A stretch of DNA of 64,000 nt from Bacteroidota bacterium. Lineage in GTDB: Bacteria > Bacteroidota > Bacteroidia > Chitinophagales > Chitinophagaceae. The position numbers and the translations under genes were made by a program. A model generated the notes under the pieces. It made no database searches. It was not told where the DNA came from and was given only the letters and a program-made list of their open reading frames with translations. Shown here one piece after another: positions 45,474 through 55,300 of the stretch (its first letter is position 1; the number at the start of each line of letters is the position of its first letter). The stretch spans positions 1-64,000 of the forward strand of contig CANGEP010000001.1 in NCBI GenBank assembly GCA_947452905.1. The letters run 5' to 3'.

Positions 45474-48400
45474 ATGAATAAAAATTTGGTAAGATCTTTA
45501 ATTTTATTTTTATCCATAATTATATTGCCTGGTAAAGTTGTGGCGCAATCACAACCTACTATCACGATTGGAGGTACGCTTTCTTATACCTATAATGGAA
45601 CATCACAAGGAACTTTTACTTCTACTGTTGTTGGATCATCATCTCCTGTAGTATACACTTATAAAGGGGTTGGAACATCCTCATCAAATTATGGCCCTAC
45701 CACAAGTAAACCAAAAAATGCGGGATTGTATCAGGTGGTTGCCTCTGTAGCTGCCAACAATACAAATAATACATTAAGTGCAAGTTCGGTTGCCTTAAAC
45801 TTTACTATTTTAAAAGCAGCATCCACCATTGCTATTAAGTTTACTTCTGGCGGCTCTTTTACTTATAATGGATTGCCTCAAGGCCCTGATTCCTTAATAG
45901 TAACTGGTTCAACTGGTTTAAGAGTTATTAACTATAAAGGGGTAAGATCAACCATTTTTGGACCAGGCACAATAAAGCCCACTCAAATTGGCACTTATTA
46001 TGCGAATGCAATTTTATATGCCGACACCAATTATTTAGACACAACGAGTAAAGGGGTTGAATTTGTGATTAAAGGAAATTCAACTGTTACCCTTACTGGC
46101 CCTGTAAGTTTTATTTATGACGGAACTAGGCAAGGCCCAAATACTTCCAAAGTAGTAGGCTCAACTTATCCAGCAACTTATATTTATTCAGGTACAGGTT
46201 CTACTACTTATAATAGTAGTTCTTTAGCCCCTTTAAAAGTGGGTACATTTCAGGTGGTGGCTTCTGTTACATTTGATACTTTATACAATGCAGCAACATC
46301 AGCACCTGTGTCGTTTACTATAAATCAAGCTGCTTCTACTATTTCTGTTACTGGATCAAATGTGTTTACCTATAATGGATTAACGCAAGGGCCAAGTACT
46401 TATTCGGTTCAAGGCTCTAATGGTCTCGTTACTTATACTTATAGTGGTACAGGGTCTACTACTTATACGGCTACCACTACTAAGCCAACCAATGCAGGTG
46501 CCTATCAAGTTATTGCTCAAGTGGCAGCCAATACTAGTTATTTAGCTGCATCATCTTCGCCTTTTGCTTTTACAATAAAAAAAGCCTACCCCACATTTTT
46601 ATATACTGATGTTGGATTTAAAACAATATTTGTTTATAGCGGTTTGCCACAAGGCCCTCCCTGTGCAACAGTAGCGGGATCCACAGGAAAATTGAGTTGT
46701 TCATATGCTTCCACTAGACCTGGCATTTATTTAACATCTAGTATCAAGCCCACCAATGCAGGAATTTATTATATATATTCTACAGTAGAAGAAACTAGCA
46801 ATTATTTAGGTGTAACTGATGGGGGGTATCCTTTTTCAATATGGCCAAATAATACCAGTATTACTATCACAGGCGATACCTTATATACTTTTGATGGTAA
46901 TCCACAGGGAAAAATTACAACTACCATAAAAGGATCTTCATCAACACCAACCTATAGCTATAGTGGGGTAGGTACTACTATATATGGCCCTAGTTCAAAC
47001 AAACCTTTTAATATAGGGTCTTATCAATTGATTGTAAAAGTACCTAGTGATTCAAATTATTCGAGTGCTAATTCAACTGCATTTAAATTTAAGATTCAAG
47101 AAGCTCCTTTAGTAGATACAATAATAAAAGATAGCCTTATACTTGTTCCCCCAAAACTAGACAGTCCTGTTATAACTCCTCCAAAATTGGATACGCCTAT
47201 TAATGTGCCAGTGATTAAGGACACTTTAATAGTTGCACCTATTATAGATTCAACTATTAATGATTCTACTTTAAAAGATTCAACAAGTATTTCGATTAAT
47301 AAAACTTTCGCTTCTACTATAATCATTATTGGTCTTAATGAATATGAATATAATGGTCAATTGCAAGGCCCGGTAAATTCAATTGTAACAGGTTCCAAAG
47401 CTATTCCGAAATATTTTTATAGCGGAACATTGGGCACAGTTTATGGACCATCGGAGATAGTGCCAAAAAATGCAGGTACCTATCAGGTGGTGGTTAGCGT
47501 GGCCAGCGATGCAAGTGGCGATTCAGCTATATCGGAATCATTTGCTTTTGAAATAAAAAGAGTGGTACTAACTATTACAGCCCAAAATGCAGAAAGATGT
47601 TTTCAGGTGGCTAATCCAAATTTTAATTATCAAATTGAAGGGTATATAAATGGGGATGATTCAACTGCGTTAACTACTTTGCCAACAGTGTATACTTTGG
47701 CGAGTAGGGATTCATTATCGGGTAATTATAAATTATACTTAACAGAAGCCCAAGCTTTAAATTATAGTTTTAACTATGTGGATGGAATTTTTACTATACA
47801 TCCTTTGCCATTAGCCACTATTCAATCGGCAGTAAATTATGTATGCGATGGAGCTTTATTACCTATACACATTAAAGAGGGATACTCTTATAGCTGGTAT
47901 AAAAACAATATAATTATTGGTAGTGCATCTGATTCGGTACTCCTTGTAAATGCTTATGGTAATTATGCTTGTAAATTAACCAGTGTTTTTGGTTGTGAAG
48001 CGATGGCATCAAATGTTTTAAGTATTATGCAATATTATGCGCCTACTGCAAATTTTTCAACTTTATATAGTTGCATTAACCTGCCTGTATTAATGGATAA
48101 CAAATCGGTGGTTAATGTATCGGGCCCTGTAAAATTTGACTGGAATAATGGGGTAGGAGAAAGTTCACAATTATTAAACCCGCAATTTTATTATACTAGC
48201 GTGGGGGATAAAAAAATTACTTTAACTATTACACCTAACTTTTGTCCTGCACTAAAAAGCACAATTAGTAAAACAGTTTTTATTGAAGATCCAACACCTT
48301 CTATTAAAATGCCTTTGGCTGATGTCGTAGTTTTTATGCCTTTAATGGTTCAAGCAAGAAATTTTGGGGTTAGCTATAATTGGACTGCTGTTAAAACATC

Positions 48401-48824
48401 TACACTAGGAAATGTAGCAAAATTGCTTGACTCTAGCAATGCAGAAACAAAAATTCTTACCAATACCGATGCGTTATTGTTGGTAAAAATAACAGCTGCC
48501 AATAGTTGTGTAACAACGGATAGTATGCAAGTGAGGGTATTTAAAAATAATAATGTGTATTTGCCCAATAGCTTTAGCCCAAATGGTGATGGTATTAATG
48601 ATGTTTTTACCATCAATCCCGTGGGTATAGCTTCACTTAATTATTTTAGAATTTATGATAGTTGGGGCGGATTAATTTTTGAAACCAATAATTTATCGCA
48701 GGGCTGGGATGGTAAATTAAATGGAGTAAGGCAGCCTATGGCAAGCTATACCTGGATGATACAAGCAAATGACGTGTATAATAATGTTGTGAAAGAGATG
48801 GGCTCAGTTACATTGATAAGGTAA
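45474..48824 (+). CDS. MBG-repeat adhesin with T9SS type B sorting domain, short paralogue
   Basis: This 1116-residue protein has a signal peptide (ending GKVVAQ). Six MBG-type repeats follow (for example YTYNGTSQG, FTYNGLPQGPDS), then an Ile/Asp/Pro/Lys-rich linker at about 543-610 and a seventh repeat (YEYNGQLQGP). An MBG_2-like unit (LTITAQNAERCF), Ig-like and PKD-like domains come next. The type B sorting domain begins at about 1026 (NSFSPNGDGINDVFTI, GWDGKLNGVRQPMASYTW). From the linker onward it has the same order as the 3338-residue protein, and the last 80 residues are very similar. It looks like a short sibling sharing the same PorP/SprF partner. It is the last gene of the XRE-controlled operon. 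Confidence 0.9.
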   Translation: MNKNLVRSLILFLSIIILPGKVVAQSQPTITIGGTLSYTYNGTSQGTFTSTVVGSSSPVVYTYKGVGTSSSNYGPTTSKPKNAGLYQVVASVAANNTNNTLSASSVALNFTILKAASTIAIKFTSGGSFTYNGLPQGPDSLIVTGSTGLRVINYKGVRSTIFGPGTIKPTQIGTYYANAILYADTNYLDTTSKGVEFVIKGNSTVTLTGPVSFIYDGTRQGPNTSKVVGSTYPATYIYSGTGSTTYNSSSLAPLKVGTFQVVASVTFDTLYNAATSAPVSFTINQAASTISVTGSNVFTYNGLTQGPSTYSVQGSNGLVTYTYSGTGSTTYTATTTKPTNAGAYQVIAQVAANTSYLAASSSPFAFTIKKAYPTFLYTDVGFKTIFVYSGLPQGPPCATVAGSTGKLSCSYASTRPGIYLTSSIKPTNAGIYYIYSTVEETSNYLGVTDGGYPFSIWPNNTSITITGDTLYTFDGNPQGKITTTIKGSSSTPTYSYSGVGTTIYGPSSNKPFNIGSYQLIVKVPSDSNYSSANSTAFKFKIQEAPLVDTIIKDSLILVPPKLDSPVITPPKLDTPINVPVIKDTLIVAPIIDSTINDSTLKDSTSISINKTFASTIIIIGLNEYEYNGQLQGPVNSIVTGSKAIPKYFYSGTLGTVYGPSEIVPKNAGTYQVVVSVASDASGDSAISESFAFEIKRVVLTITAQNAERCFQVANPNFNYQIEGYINGDDSTALTTLPTVYTLASRDSLSGNYKLYLTEAQALNYSFNYVDGIFTIHPLPLATIQSAVNYVCDGALLPIHIKEGYSYSWYKNNIIIGSASDSVLLVNAYGNYACKLTSVFGCEAMASNVLSIMQYYAPTANFSTLYSCINLPVLMDNKSVVNVSGPVKFDWNNGVGESSQLLNPQFYYTSVGDKKITLTITPNFCPALKSTISKTVFIEDPTPSIKMPLADVVVFMPLMVQARNFGVSYNWTAVKTSTLGNVAKLLDSSNAETKILTNTDALLLVKITAANSCVTTDSMQVRVFKNNNVYLPNSFSPNGDGINDVFTINPVGIASLNYFRIYDSWGGLIFETNNLSQGWDGKLNGVRQPMASYTWMIQANDVYNNVVKEMGSVTLIR

Positions 48825-48860
48825 GTAGTTGGTGAATTTAATAAATTATAAATTCTGTAT

Positions 48861-49238
48861 TTAGGCTTTTTCTAATAAAAATTTTGCATCAATTTTTAAA
48901 ACCTTATGAATTCCTTTTAAGAAAACTATATCTGCTTTTCTTTTGCCGTTTAAAATTTCTGAAACCTTAGATTTTGCCAAGCCCATTTCATTGGCGAGGT
49001 TTGCTTGAGTCATTTTTCGTTCAAATAATTTAAGTTCCACTAATTCAGTGATAGTTTCTGGTTCTTTAAATGGTTTTAGTCCTAAAACCGTTTCTTCAAA
49101 TAATTGTGCGGCTAAAGACATTTCAGTTAATTTCTTAAGTTCAATTTTTGTAAGTTTTTTTTCCTCTTTGTTCATTAATTTATAAATCTCAACCATCAAT
49201 TCGTGGTATTCCTTTTTCGTTTTAATTTCTATTTTCAT
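48861..49238 (-). CDS. higA: HigA-like antitoxin, XRE family
   Basis: This 125-residue protein has a helical N-terminal half and a C-terminal helix-turn-helix domain (LFERKMTQANLANEMGLAKSKVSEILNGKRK, then FLKGIHKVLKIDAKFLLEKA). It resembles HigA antitoxins of the longer Bacteroidota type, which bind and neutralise HigB and repress their own operon. It begins 2 bases after the toxin stop, which gives the toxin-first order typical of higBA. The start ATG is clear. Confidence 0.85.
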   Translation of the reverse strand: MKIEIKTKKEYHELMVEIYKLMNKEEKKLTKIELKKLTEMSLAAQLFEETVLGLKPFKEPETITELVELKLFERKMTQANLANEMGLAKSKVSEILNGKRKADIVFLKGIHKVLKIDAKFLLEKA

Positions 49239-49240
49239 GA

Positions 49241-49549
49241 TTAATGTTTTTTAAATTCTATTTTACTTGCATTTACTTTATTGTATTCTTCATGCGTTCC
49301 AATGTATAATATAAAAAGGGTTCTAGTCTCAAATATAACCAAGGCAATTAATCGATATTTATTGCCTTTGATGTTAAAAACATATCTATTATTTCCAACC
49401 GCATCCGTTGAATTAAAAGTGGATTTTAACTCATGATAATTACTCCAGTCTTCATTTTTAGTGCTATTAAACCAGGTTAGAAGAGAATCCTTGCTTTCTG
49501 GATGTTCGACCCCAAATTTATTAAGGATGGATCTAGAAATAATAACCAT
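49241..49549 (-). CDS. higB: HigB-type mRNA interferase toxin
   Basis: This 102-residue protein, from the ATG at 49549 (MVIISRSILNKFGVEHPES), matches the HigB toxin family closely. Its motifs include LLTWFNSTKNEDWSNYHELK, FNSTDAVGNNRYVFNIKGNKYRLI and LFILYIGTHEEYNKV. A TTG two codons upstream is possible but less likely. HigB proteins are ribosome-dependent mRNA interferases of the RelE-like superfamily. Together with the downstream antitoxin it forms a complete type II module. There is no sign of truncation. Confidence 0.88.
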   Translation of the reverse strand: MVIISRSILNKFGVEHPESKDSLLTWFNSTKNEDWSNYHELKSTFNSTDAVGNNRYVFNIKGNKYRLIALVIFETRTLFILYIGTHEEYNKVNASKIEFKKH

Positions 49550-49562
49550 TTTCAACTATTTA

Positions 49563-49582
49563 TAAAGTTAGAATAATATTCT
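49563..49582 (-). promoter_or_regulatory. higBA promoter/operator candidate
   Basis: On the minus strand a -7-like TAACTTTA (49570 to 49563) lies 13 bases before the toxin ATG. Immediately upstream is the palindrome AGAAT-AAT-ATTCT (49570-49582), well placed for repression by the HigA helix-turn-helix protein. The last base of the -7 is off consensus (A for G). Confidence 0.4.
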
Positions 49583-49707
49583 GAAAAATGGAATTATATT
49601 TTATTTTGCAGAATTTGTTTTAAAAGCCAATGTTAAGGGGTTATTCGACAATTGAAGAGCGTATAAATACTTGAAATTCTTAATCCAATAGATATTAATT
49701 CAATGGG

Positions 49708-49715
49708 TATCTTTG
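49708..49715 (+). promoter_or_regulatory. Bacteroidota -7 promoter element (TATCTTTG)
   Basis: TATCTTTG matches TAnnTTTG and ends only 4 bases before the transporter ATG. If used, the mRNA would be leaderless or nearly so. No convincing -33 element is seen. Confidence 0.4.
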
Positions 49716-49719
49716 CTTT

Positions 49720-50970
49720 ATGAATACACCCAAAAAGCAATCTCAGTTTTATCTTATTTTAATATTAGGATTAATGTCGGCTATTGGTCCACTTTCTATT
49801 GATATGTATTTGCCTGCTTTCCCTTCGATAGCGAAAGGATTAAATAGTTCCATAGATAGAGTAACCCTTTCCTTATCTTCTTTTTTTGTGGGTATATCTA
49901 TTGGACAATTAGTATATGGACCTTTGTTAGAAAGGTATGGTCGTAAAATGCCACTGTATTTTGGCTTAAGCTTGTATGCGGTTTCGGCCTTGGCATGTGC
50001 CACTGCTGTTTCGGTTGAGATGTTAATATTGTTTCGATTTTTTCAGGCGCTAGGAGGATGTGTGGGTATGGTTGCTTCCAGAGCCATGGTGCGTGATTTA
50101 TTTGATGTGAAAGATAATGCCAAAGTATTTTCAACCTTAATGCTTGTTATTGCTGTTTCTCCAATTATTGCACCCACCTTAGGAGGGTTTATTAGTACTT
50201 ATTTAGGTTGGAGATATATTTTTGTGATGTTAATTATAGTGATAGCTTTAATACTTGCAGGTATTTATTTTTTATTGCCCGATAGTAAAGGGGCCGATGC
50301 AAATTATTCCCTACAACCTAAAGCCATCCTAGCTAGTTTTGGGAGTGTACTCAAGAATCCACAGTTTTTATTGTATACTTTTTCAGGTGCTGTTGCTTCA
50401 GCAGGTTTGTATGCATTTATTAGTGGATCACCTTATGTTTTTATTGAATTTTTTAAGCAAAGCCAACAACATTATGGTTGGGGATTTGCTTTTGTAGCTT
50501 CTGGTTTAATTGGGTCTAGTCAATTAAATAGTTTTTTGTTAAAAAAATATCATTCCGATCAAATCATTCAAGTGGCCTTATATTTTCAGAGTACTGTTGC
50601 CATTTTCTTAGTAGCATCGGCCATTTTTGGATTTGCTACTTTGGTTTCTACACTTTTACTAGTGTTTTTATTTTTATGTTGTCAGGGATTTATTTTTCCC
50701 AATGCTTCAGCACTCTCTATGGCACCTTTTGGTCACAATGCAGGAAATGCTTCGGCACTTATGGGATTTATTCAAATGAGTGTTGGGGCTTTTATGTCGG
50801 CAATGGTGAGTGTTTTGCATAATCAAAGCTTAGTTCCCATGACAGGTGTGATGGCATTTTGCTCTATCACTGCATCGCTAATTTATACCTTAAATAAATC
50901 CAAAGCAGTTCAAAAACCTAGTATACAATTAGTGGAAGAGGAGGAAGTGGAGATGATAAATACCTTATAA
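49720..50970 (+). CDS. Bcr/CflA-family multidrug efflux transporter (MFS)
   Basis: This 416-residue protein has about twelve hydrophobic segments. The family start is clear (LGLMSAIGPLSIDMYLPAFPSIA), with motif A-like GPLLERYGRKMP between helices 2 and 3 and RFFQALGGCVGMVASRAMVRDLFD following. These features define the Bcr/CflA subfamily of drug:proton antiporters, which export bicyclomycin, sulfonamides or chloramphenicol in characterised members. The substrate here is unknown. The gene stands alone; its stop lies 8 bases from the convergent neighbour. Confidence 0.9.
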   Translation: MNTPKKQSQFYLILILGLMSAIGPLSIDMYLPAFPSIAKGLNSSIDRVTLSLSSFFVGISIGQLVYGPLLERYGRKMPLYFGLSLYAVSALACATAVSVEMLILFRFFQALGGCVGMVASRAMVRDLFDVKDNAKVFSTLMLVIAVSPIIAPTLGGFISTYLGWRYIFVMLIIVIALILAGIYFLLPDSKGADANYSLQPKAILASFGSVLKNPQFLLYTFSGAVASAGLYAFISGSPYVFIEFFKQSQQHYGWGFAFVASGLIGSSQLNSFLLKKYHSDQIIQVALYFQSTVAIFLVASAIFGFATLVSTLLLVFLFLCCQGFIFPNASALSMAPFGHNAGNASALMGFIQMSVGAFMSAMVSVLHNQSLVPMTGVMAFCSITASLIYTLNKSKAVQKPSIQLVEEEEVEMINTL

Positions 50971-50978
50971 AGTTTATG

Positions 50979-52052
50979 TTAATTAGGCTCAAAATCCAAG
51001 GGCAACAAATTGGACATCTTCTCTGACCATGCCCAATAGCCTGCACTTACTAAATTAGTGCCATCATAATAAGATCCATTTTCATATATCTTAATTACAT
51101 TGTCATTTAATGTTAATTGAGATGTTTGTGGCGCCCTATAGGCGTTATTATATCTCGAATAATAAGGAGAGGGCTCTTTTAATGAGTATATCACTTGTAG
51201 CTGATCTCTAAAATTAAGGCCCACCGATACACTGTCTACTTTAAAAATAAGGCTATCTCTTGGTACAATTTTATTTACCAAAAAATTAGTGCTAGGGGAG
51301 GAAGCGATAATTCTTCTAACTTCAAATCTATCTTTTTCTAATTGATCATGATACAAACTTCTCATAAACTGCATCATTGAACCATAATAAGCGTTGTTTC
51401 TGTTTTTAATCCATTTATTTTGATCGGATTTTTTATCGCTCATCATTTCTTCAAACAAAGGGTGACCTTGCACTAGGTAAGTATGGTTGTCAAAATCAAA
51501 TTCAAATCTTGATAAATCATATTTTAAAATATACCCCAATGCTTTATTTTCAATAATTAAACGTTCATCGGCTGTTACCCTAAGCATATTTCGTTTTTTG
51601 CTAAAATGAAATTTAATTGCTTCGGTGTTGAGTATCTTACAATCGTGCGAATATTCGGTTGTGCCAATAAAATAATCCAAAAAAAATTTCCCCCATTTTT
51701 TCCATCCGTTTTTATCAAAAGCCTCTATGGTAACTGTTTGTAAATCTTCATACTTGGGGTTTAACAGTACCTCAATTTCTTTGGTGCTATTATTAATGAT
51801 GATACTTTTTGTTTCAAAACCTATACAGGAAATTACCAATTCGGATTGGCCCACAGGTATACCATTTAAATTAAATTTTCCCGTTTTATCTGTAATGGTT
51901 CCTTTGGTACTATTGCTAATGTAAACGTTGGCTAATTCAATTGGGGCCTTGCTTTCTGCATTATACACTACACCTATAATATTGTGTTGCGCTCTTCCCC
52001 ATATTGGCAATATGCAACATAGTATTACAATAAAGTTGAGGGCTTTTTTCAT
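50979..52052 (-). CDS. Secreted protein with carboxypeptidase-regulatory-like domain
   Basis: This 357-residue protein has a signal peptide (ending WGRAQ). It is followed by a CarboxypepD_reg-like beta-sandwich at about 22-95 (IIGVVYNAESKAPIELANVYISNSTKGTITDKTGKF...SCIGFE). The remainder (about 110-357) is an uncharacterised region common in Bacteroidota proteins of this type. Unlike TonB-dependent receptors there is no plug or barrel. It is probably an envelope protein of unknown role. Convergent with the transporter gene. Confidence 0.8.
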   Translation of the reverse strand: MKKALNFIVILCCILPIWGRAQHNIIGVVYNAESKAPIELANVYISNSTKGTITDKTGKFNLNGIPVGQSELVISCIGFETKSIIINNSTKEIEVLLNPKYEDLQTVTIEAFDKNGWKKWGKFFLDYFIGTTEYSHDCKILNTEAIKFHFSKKRNMLRVTADERLIIENKALGYILKYDLSRFEFDFDNHTYLVQGHPLFEEMMSDKKSDQNKWIKNRNNAYYGSMMQFMRSLYHDQLEKDRFEVRRIIASSPSTNFLVNKIVPRDSLIFKVDSVSVGLNFRDQLQVIYSLKEPSPYYSRYNNAYRAPQTSQLTLNDNVIKIYENGSYYDGTNLVSAGYWAWSEKMSNLLPLDFEPN

Positions 52053-52331
52053 AATGACAATTATAGGATTACTATGCTTTTCCTAGTTCTTATTTTGTTT
52101 AGGCTTTGGTTGATGATTTCAAATATATACCTATTCTAAATAATAAATGCGGGGGGATTGTCGGCTTCGTAGTGCCCCTATGCTTCTTCATCAGACGCTC
52201 GTTCGTGTCTTCTTCTCCTAATTGAGTTATCTATTTTGCTATCTTTGTAAAGTGTTGATTTTCAATAATATAATTCAAATTTTACTTATTCACATTTAAT
52301 TTTTATCATATTTAAGCTAATTAAAATATGA
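52053..52331. other. Noncoding gap with a short GC-rich element
   Basis: No credible gene was found. Bases about 52150-52220 are much more GC-rich than the surroundings and begin with GGATTGTCGGCTTC (52155-52168), which recurs exactly at 59688-59701. A TATCTTTG element lies at 52240-52247. The rest is AT-rich. Confidence 0.5.
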
Positions 52332-52339
52332 TATATTTG
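52332..52339 (+). promoter_or_regulatory. Bacteroidota -7 promoter element (TATATTTG)
   Basis: TATATTTG matches TAnnTTTG. It lies 44 bases before the ATG at 52384 and 17 bases before an in-frame TTG at 52357, so the ATG leaves a more normal leader. A partial -33 (TTTA at 52311) is 17 bases upstream. Confidence 0.5.
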
Positions 52340-52383
52340 TCAAGTTCTCTATTGAGTTGATTTTTAATCGGCTCATTCATAAA

Positions 52384-55300
52384 ATGTATAAATTAACACT
52401 GATGAATTTTTATTTTCGCTTTAATTTAAGACCTCTATTTTTATTTATTTTTTTATTTATTTCCACTATTTTATTCGCTTCCAATGAAACAAATAGCATT
52501 AAAATAAATGATTCTGCAGCTAGTTCAAATGTTCTGAATGTAAATTTCATTTTTACAAACTCTCCTGTTTTAACTAAACCAGCTGCAGAGCTTACTTACT
52601 CCGCTCAAATACCAGTATCTTTAACTATCGGAGAAGCTTATGTGGCAGGTTCTGCAAAAATTACTTTTACAAATATTTCGGGGACCTATAGTAATACTTT
52701 AACTATTGCTAATAATACTTTAAGTCAAAATTTTACGGTTACATCAACCAATGTTTTATTAAGCCCAAATGTAACCGCAAGTACACATTCGAATTTGCCT
52801 GACGGGACCTACAATGTTACTTTATCTTACAGAGGCAACACTGCTCTTTCAGATTCATCAGTTACTAATGCTAATATAGTTATACAAACAATTACTCCTA
52901 CACCTCTGTTAACTAATCCAGCTTCAGGCTTTGTATTTAATCAAAATAATGCTCCAGTTTTTTCTTATACCTTGCCAAGTGCGCCCTATTCTGGAACCGC
53001 AATGTTGACACTTAATCCTGGTTATAACTACACACTAGCAAATAGCGCTGGAAGTAAAACTTATACGATTACATCTAATTTACCTAATGACGGCACTTAT
53101 ACTGCAACTGTCAGTTACCAAGATTTTCTTGGAAATCCTGCTGCTTCATCTGGTGCTATAAGTGTAACCTTTGATCGAATTACATTAACACCAAGCATAT
53201 TAACACCTGTAACTAGTTCAGCTGTTTCAGGTACAGCAACTATTACCTATTTGGCTCCAGAAACCGCCTTGTCGGGATCAAAGAAGCTTATTTTTTCAAA
53301 AAATGGGACCACAGTATCTACCTTAAATATTAATGATTTAAATACGGGAACTTTATTTTTGAATTTTAAAAATCTAACCGCTACTTCCAGTCAATATGCA
53401 CTAGTTGGTACAAATAATATAGATGATGGTACCTACTCGGTTACTTTTTCATATCAAGATATAAATGGAAATCCTGCTTCTTCAAGTTCAATTGTATTAA
53501 CTATTAAGGAACGTATAAAAGTTAATTTTGTGGATGCTGTTAATGGTAACGATACTTCTGGTATTGGGGCCTCAATATTGCCCTATAGAACCATACGAAA
53601 GGCCATAAGTGTTTCTTCTAATGGGGACAGTGTAATATTAAAAAAAGGTGTTTATAAAGAAAGTATTGATTTTGTCGGAAAATCTTTATTAATTGGTTCT
53701 CAATATGATTCAGTTTCAAACGATACATCATTTATATCACAAACTATTTTAGATGGGGATACAATTGGTTCAAATTCGCTAATTAGAAATACTGGAATTT
53801 CAACTGGTTCATACAAAATATTTGGGTTAACTATAACAAATGTGCCACAGCGAGTAATTAGTATGATTCCAAATGCTAAAGTTCAGAAATGCACAATTAA
53901 AAATTCTGGAAATCCTGGGTCAGAAATGATACTTATGACATCGAATCAATATCTCATTGATTGTGATATTTATAGTAATAAAGCTGGAACAATTATTTTT
54001 ACCGACCGCAATACAAGTAATAGTGCTTATATATTAAACACAAAAATTCATCATAATAATTTATCCTTATCTGGAGCTCCAAAGTGTGTTCAATTTGAAG
54101 GGCCATTAACAATGATTAATTGTCAAGTTTATAAAAACTATTATCAATCTGCCATTGAGATGGGGGACAATGCTCAGGGCGTTACTTTTAAGTTATATTT
54201 CTCAACAATCACAGAAAATTATGGTGCTGGTTTGAATTTTGCACCTTGGTCGGGGGGATATACAGCATATGTTGCTAATAATATAATAGCGAATAATGCC
54301 CAGGATTTAAATTTCGAAGATAGGATTACAGGACCTACGATTAAAATGTATAATAATTTAATTCCAAAGGGGCTTGAAGGATTAAATATTAATCCATTTT
54401 ATAATTTAACTTATTCTGGAAACTATAATCTTTTACCAATTTTCAACGATACTACTAATTTTGATTTTACACTAAAAGCAAATAGTCCTGGAATTGGGTA
54501 TGGTCAGTTTGATGCCACTAAAAATATAGATACAATCTCTAATGATTATCAATATAATAGTCGCCCCTTGCCTTTAGGTTCAAGACCGGACATAGGTGCA
54601 TTTGAAAGTTCCTTTAAACTTCCAGCTCCAACTTTAAATCTTGTCGAGCCAAACGATAAGAAAGCTAAACTAGTTTTTAGTATTGATTCGATTTCAAAAT
54701 CACTTGATACAATTCTTGGGTATAAAATTTATAGAAGTTTATCGGGTATATCTGATAATTCAAATATTACAGCTATTGGAACTATTAATTCAGCAAATTT
54801 ATTTTCATTTATTGATTCAGTTGGTTTAACAAATAATAGTAAATATTATTATAGAATTAAAATTGTATATAAGGACAATACCTTAAGTGGTTTTAGTAAT
54901 CAAGTGTCTGCAATTCCAAATAATGTAAATATTCCTTCAAACATAAAATTTGTAAATAATCCTAGTTCTGTTATTTTAAGTTGGGATACATTATTGATAC
55001 CAAAAACAAAATATCAAATTTTTAGAGGCGTAGATTCAAATACAAAGGTTTTATTAGCAGATACCATCACTGGAAATAAATTTACTGATAATAACATAAC
55101 AAGAAACACAAAATATTTTTATTGGCTACGCTCCATTGATTCTAATAGCGCTGTTAGTAATTATTCTTCTACTTTGTCAATTAACCCAACAAATATCTGG
55201 TATGTTGATTCTGCAAGTGGAAATAACTCTACAGGGATTGGAACACAACTTGCCCCTTTTAAAACTATTCAAAATGCGATTGATTTAACTTTGTCTGGAG

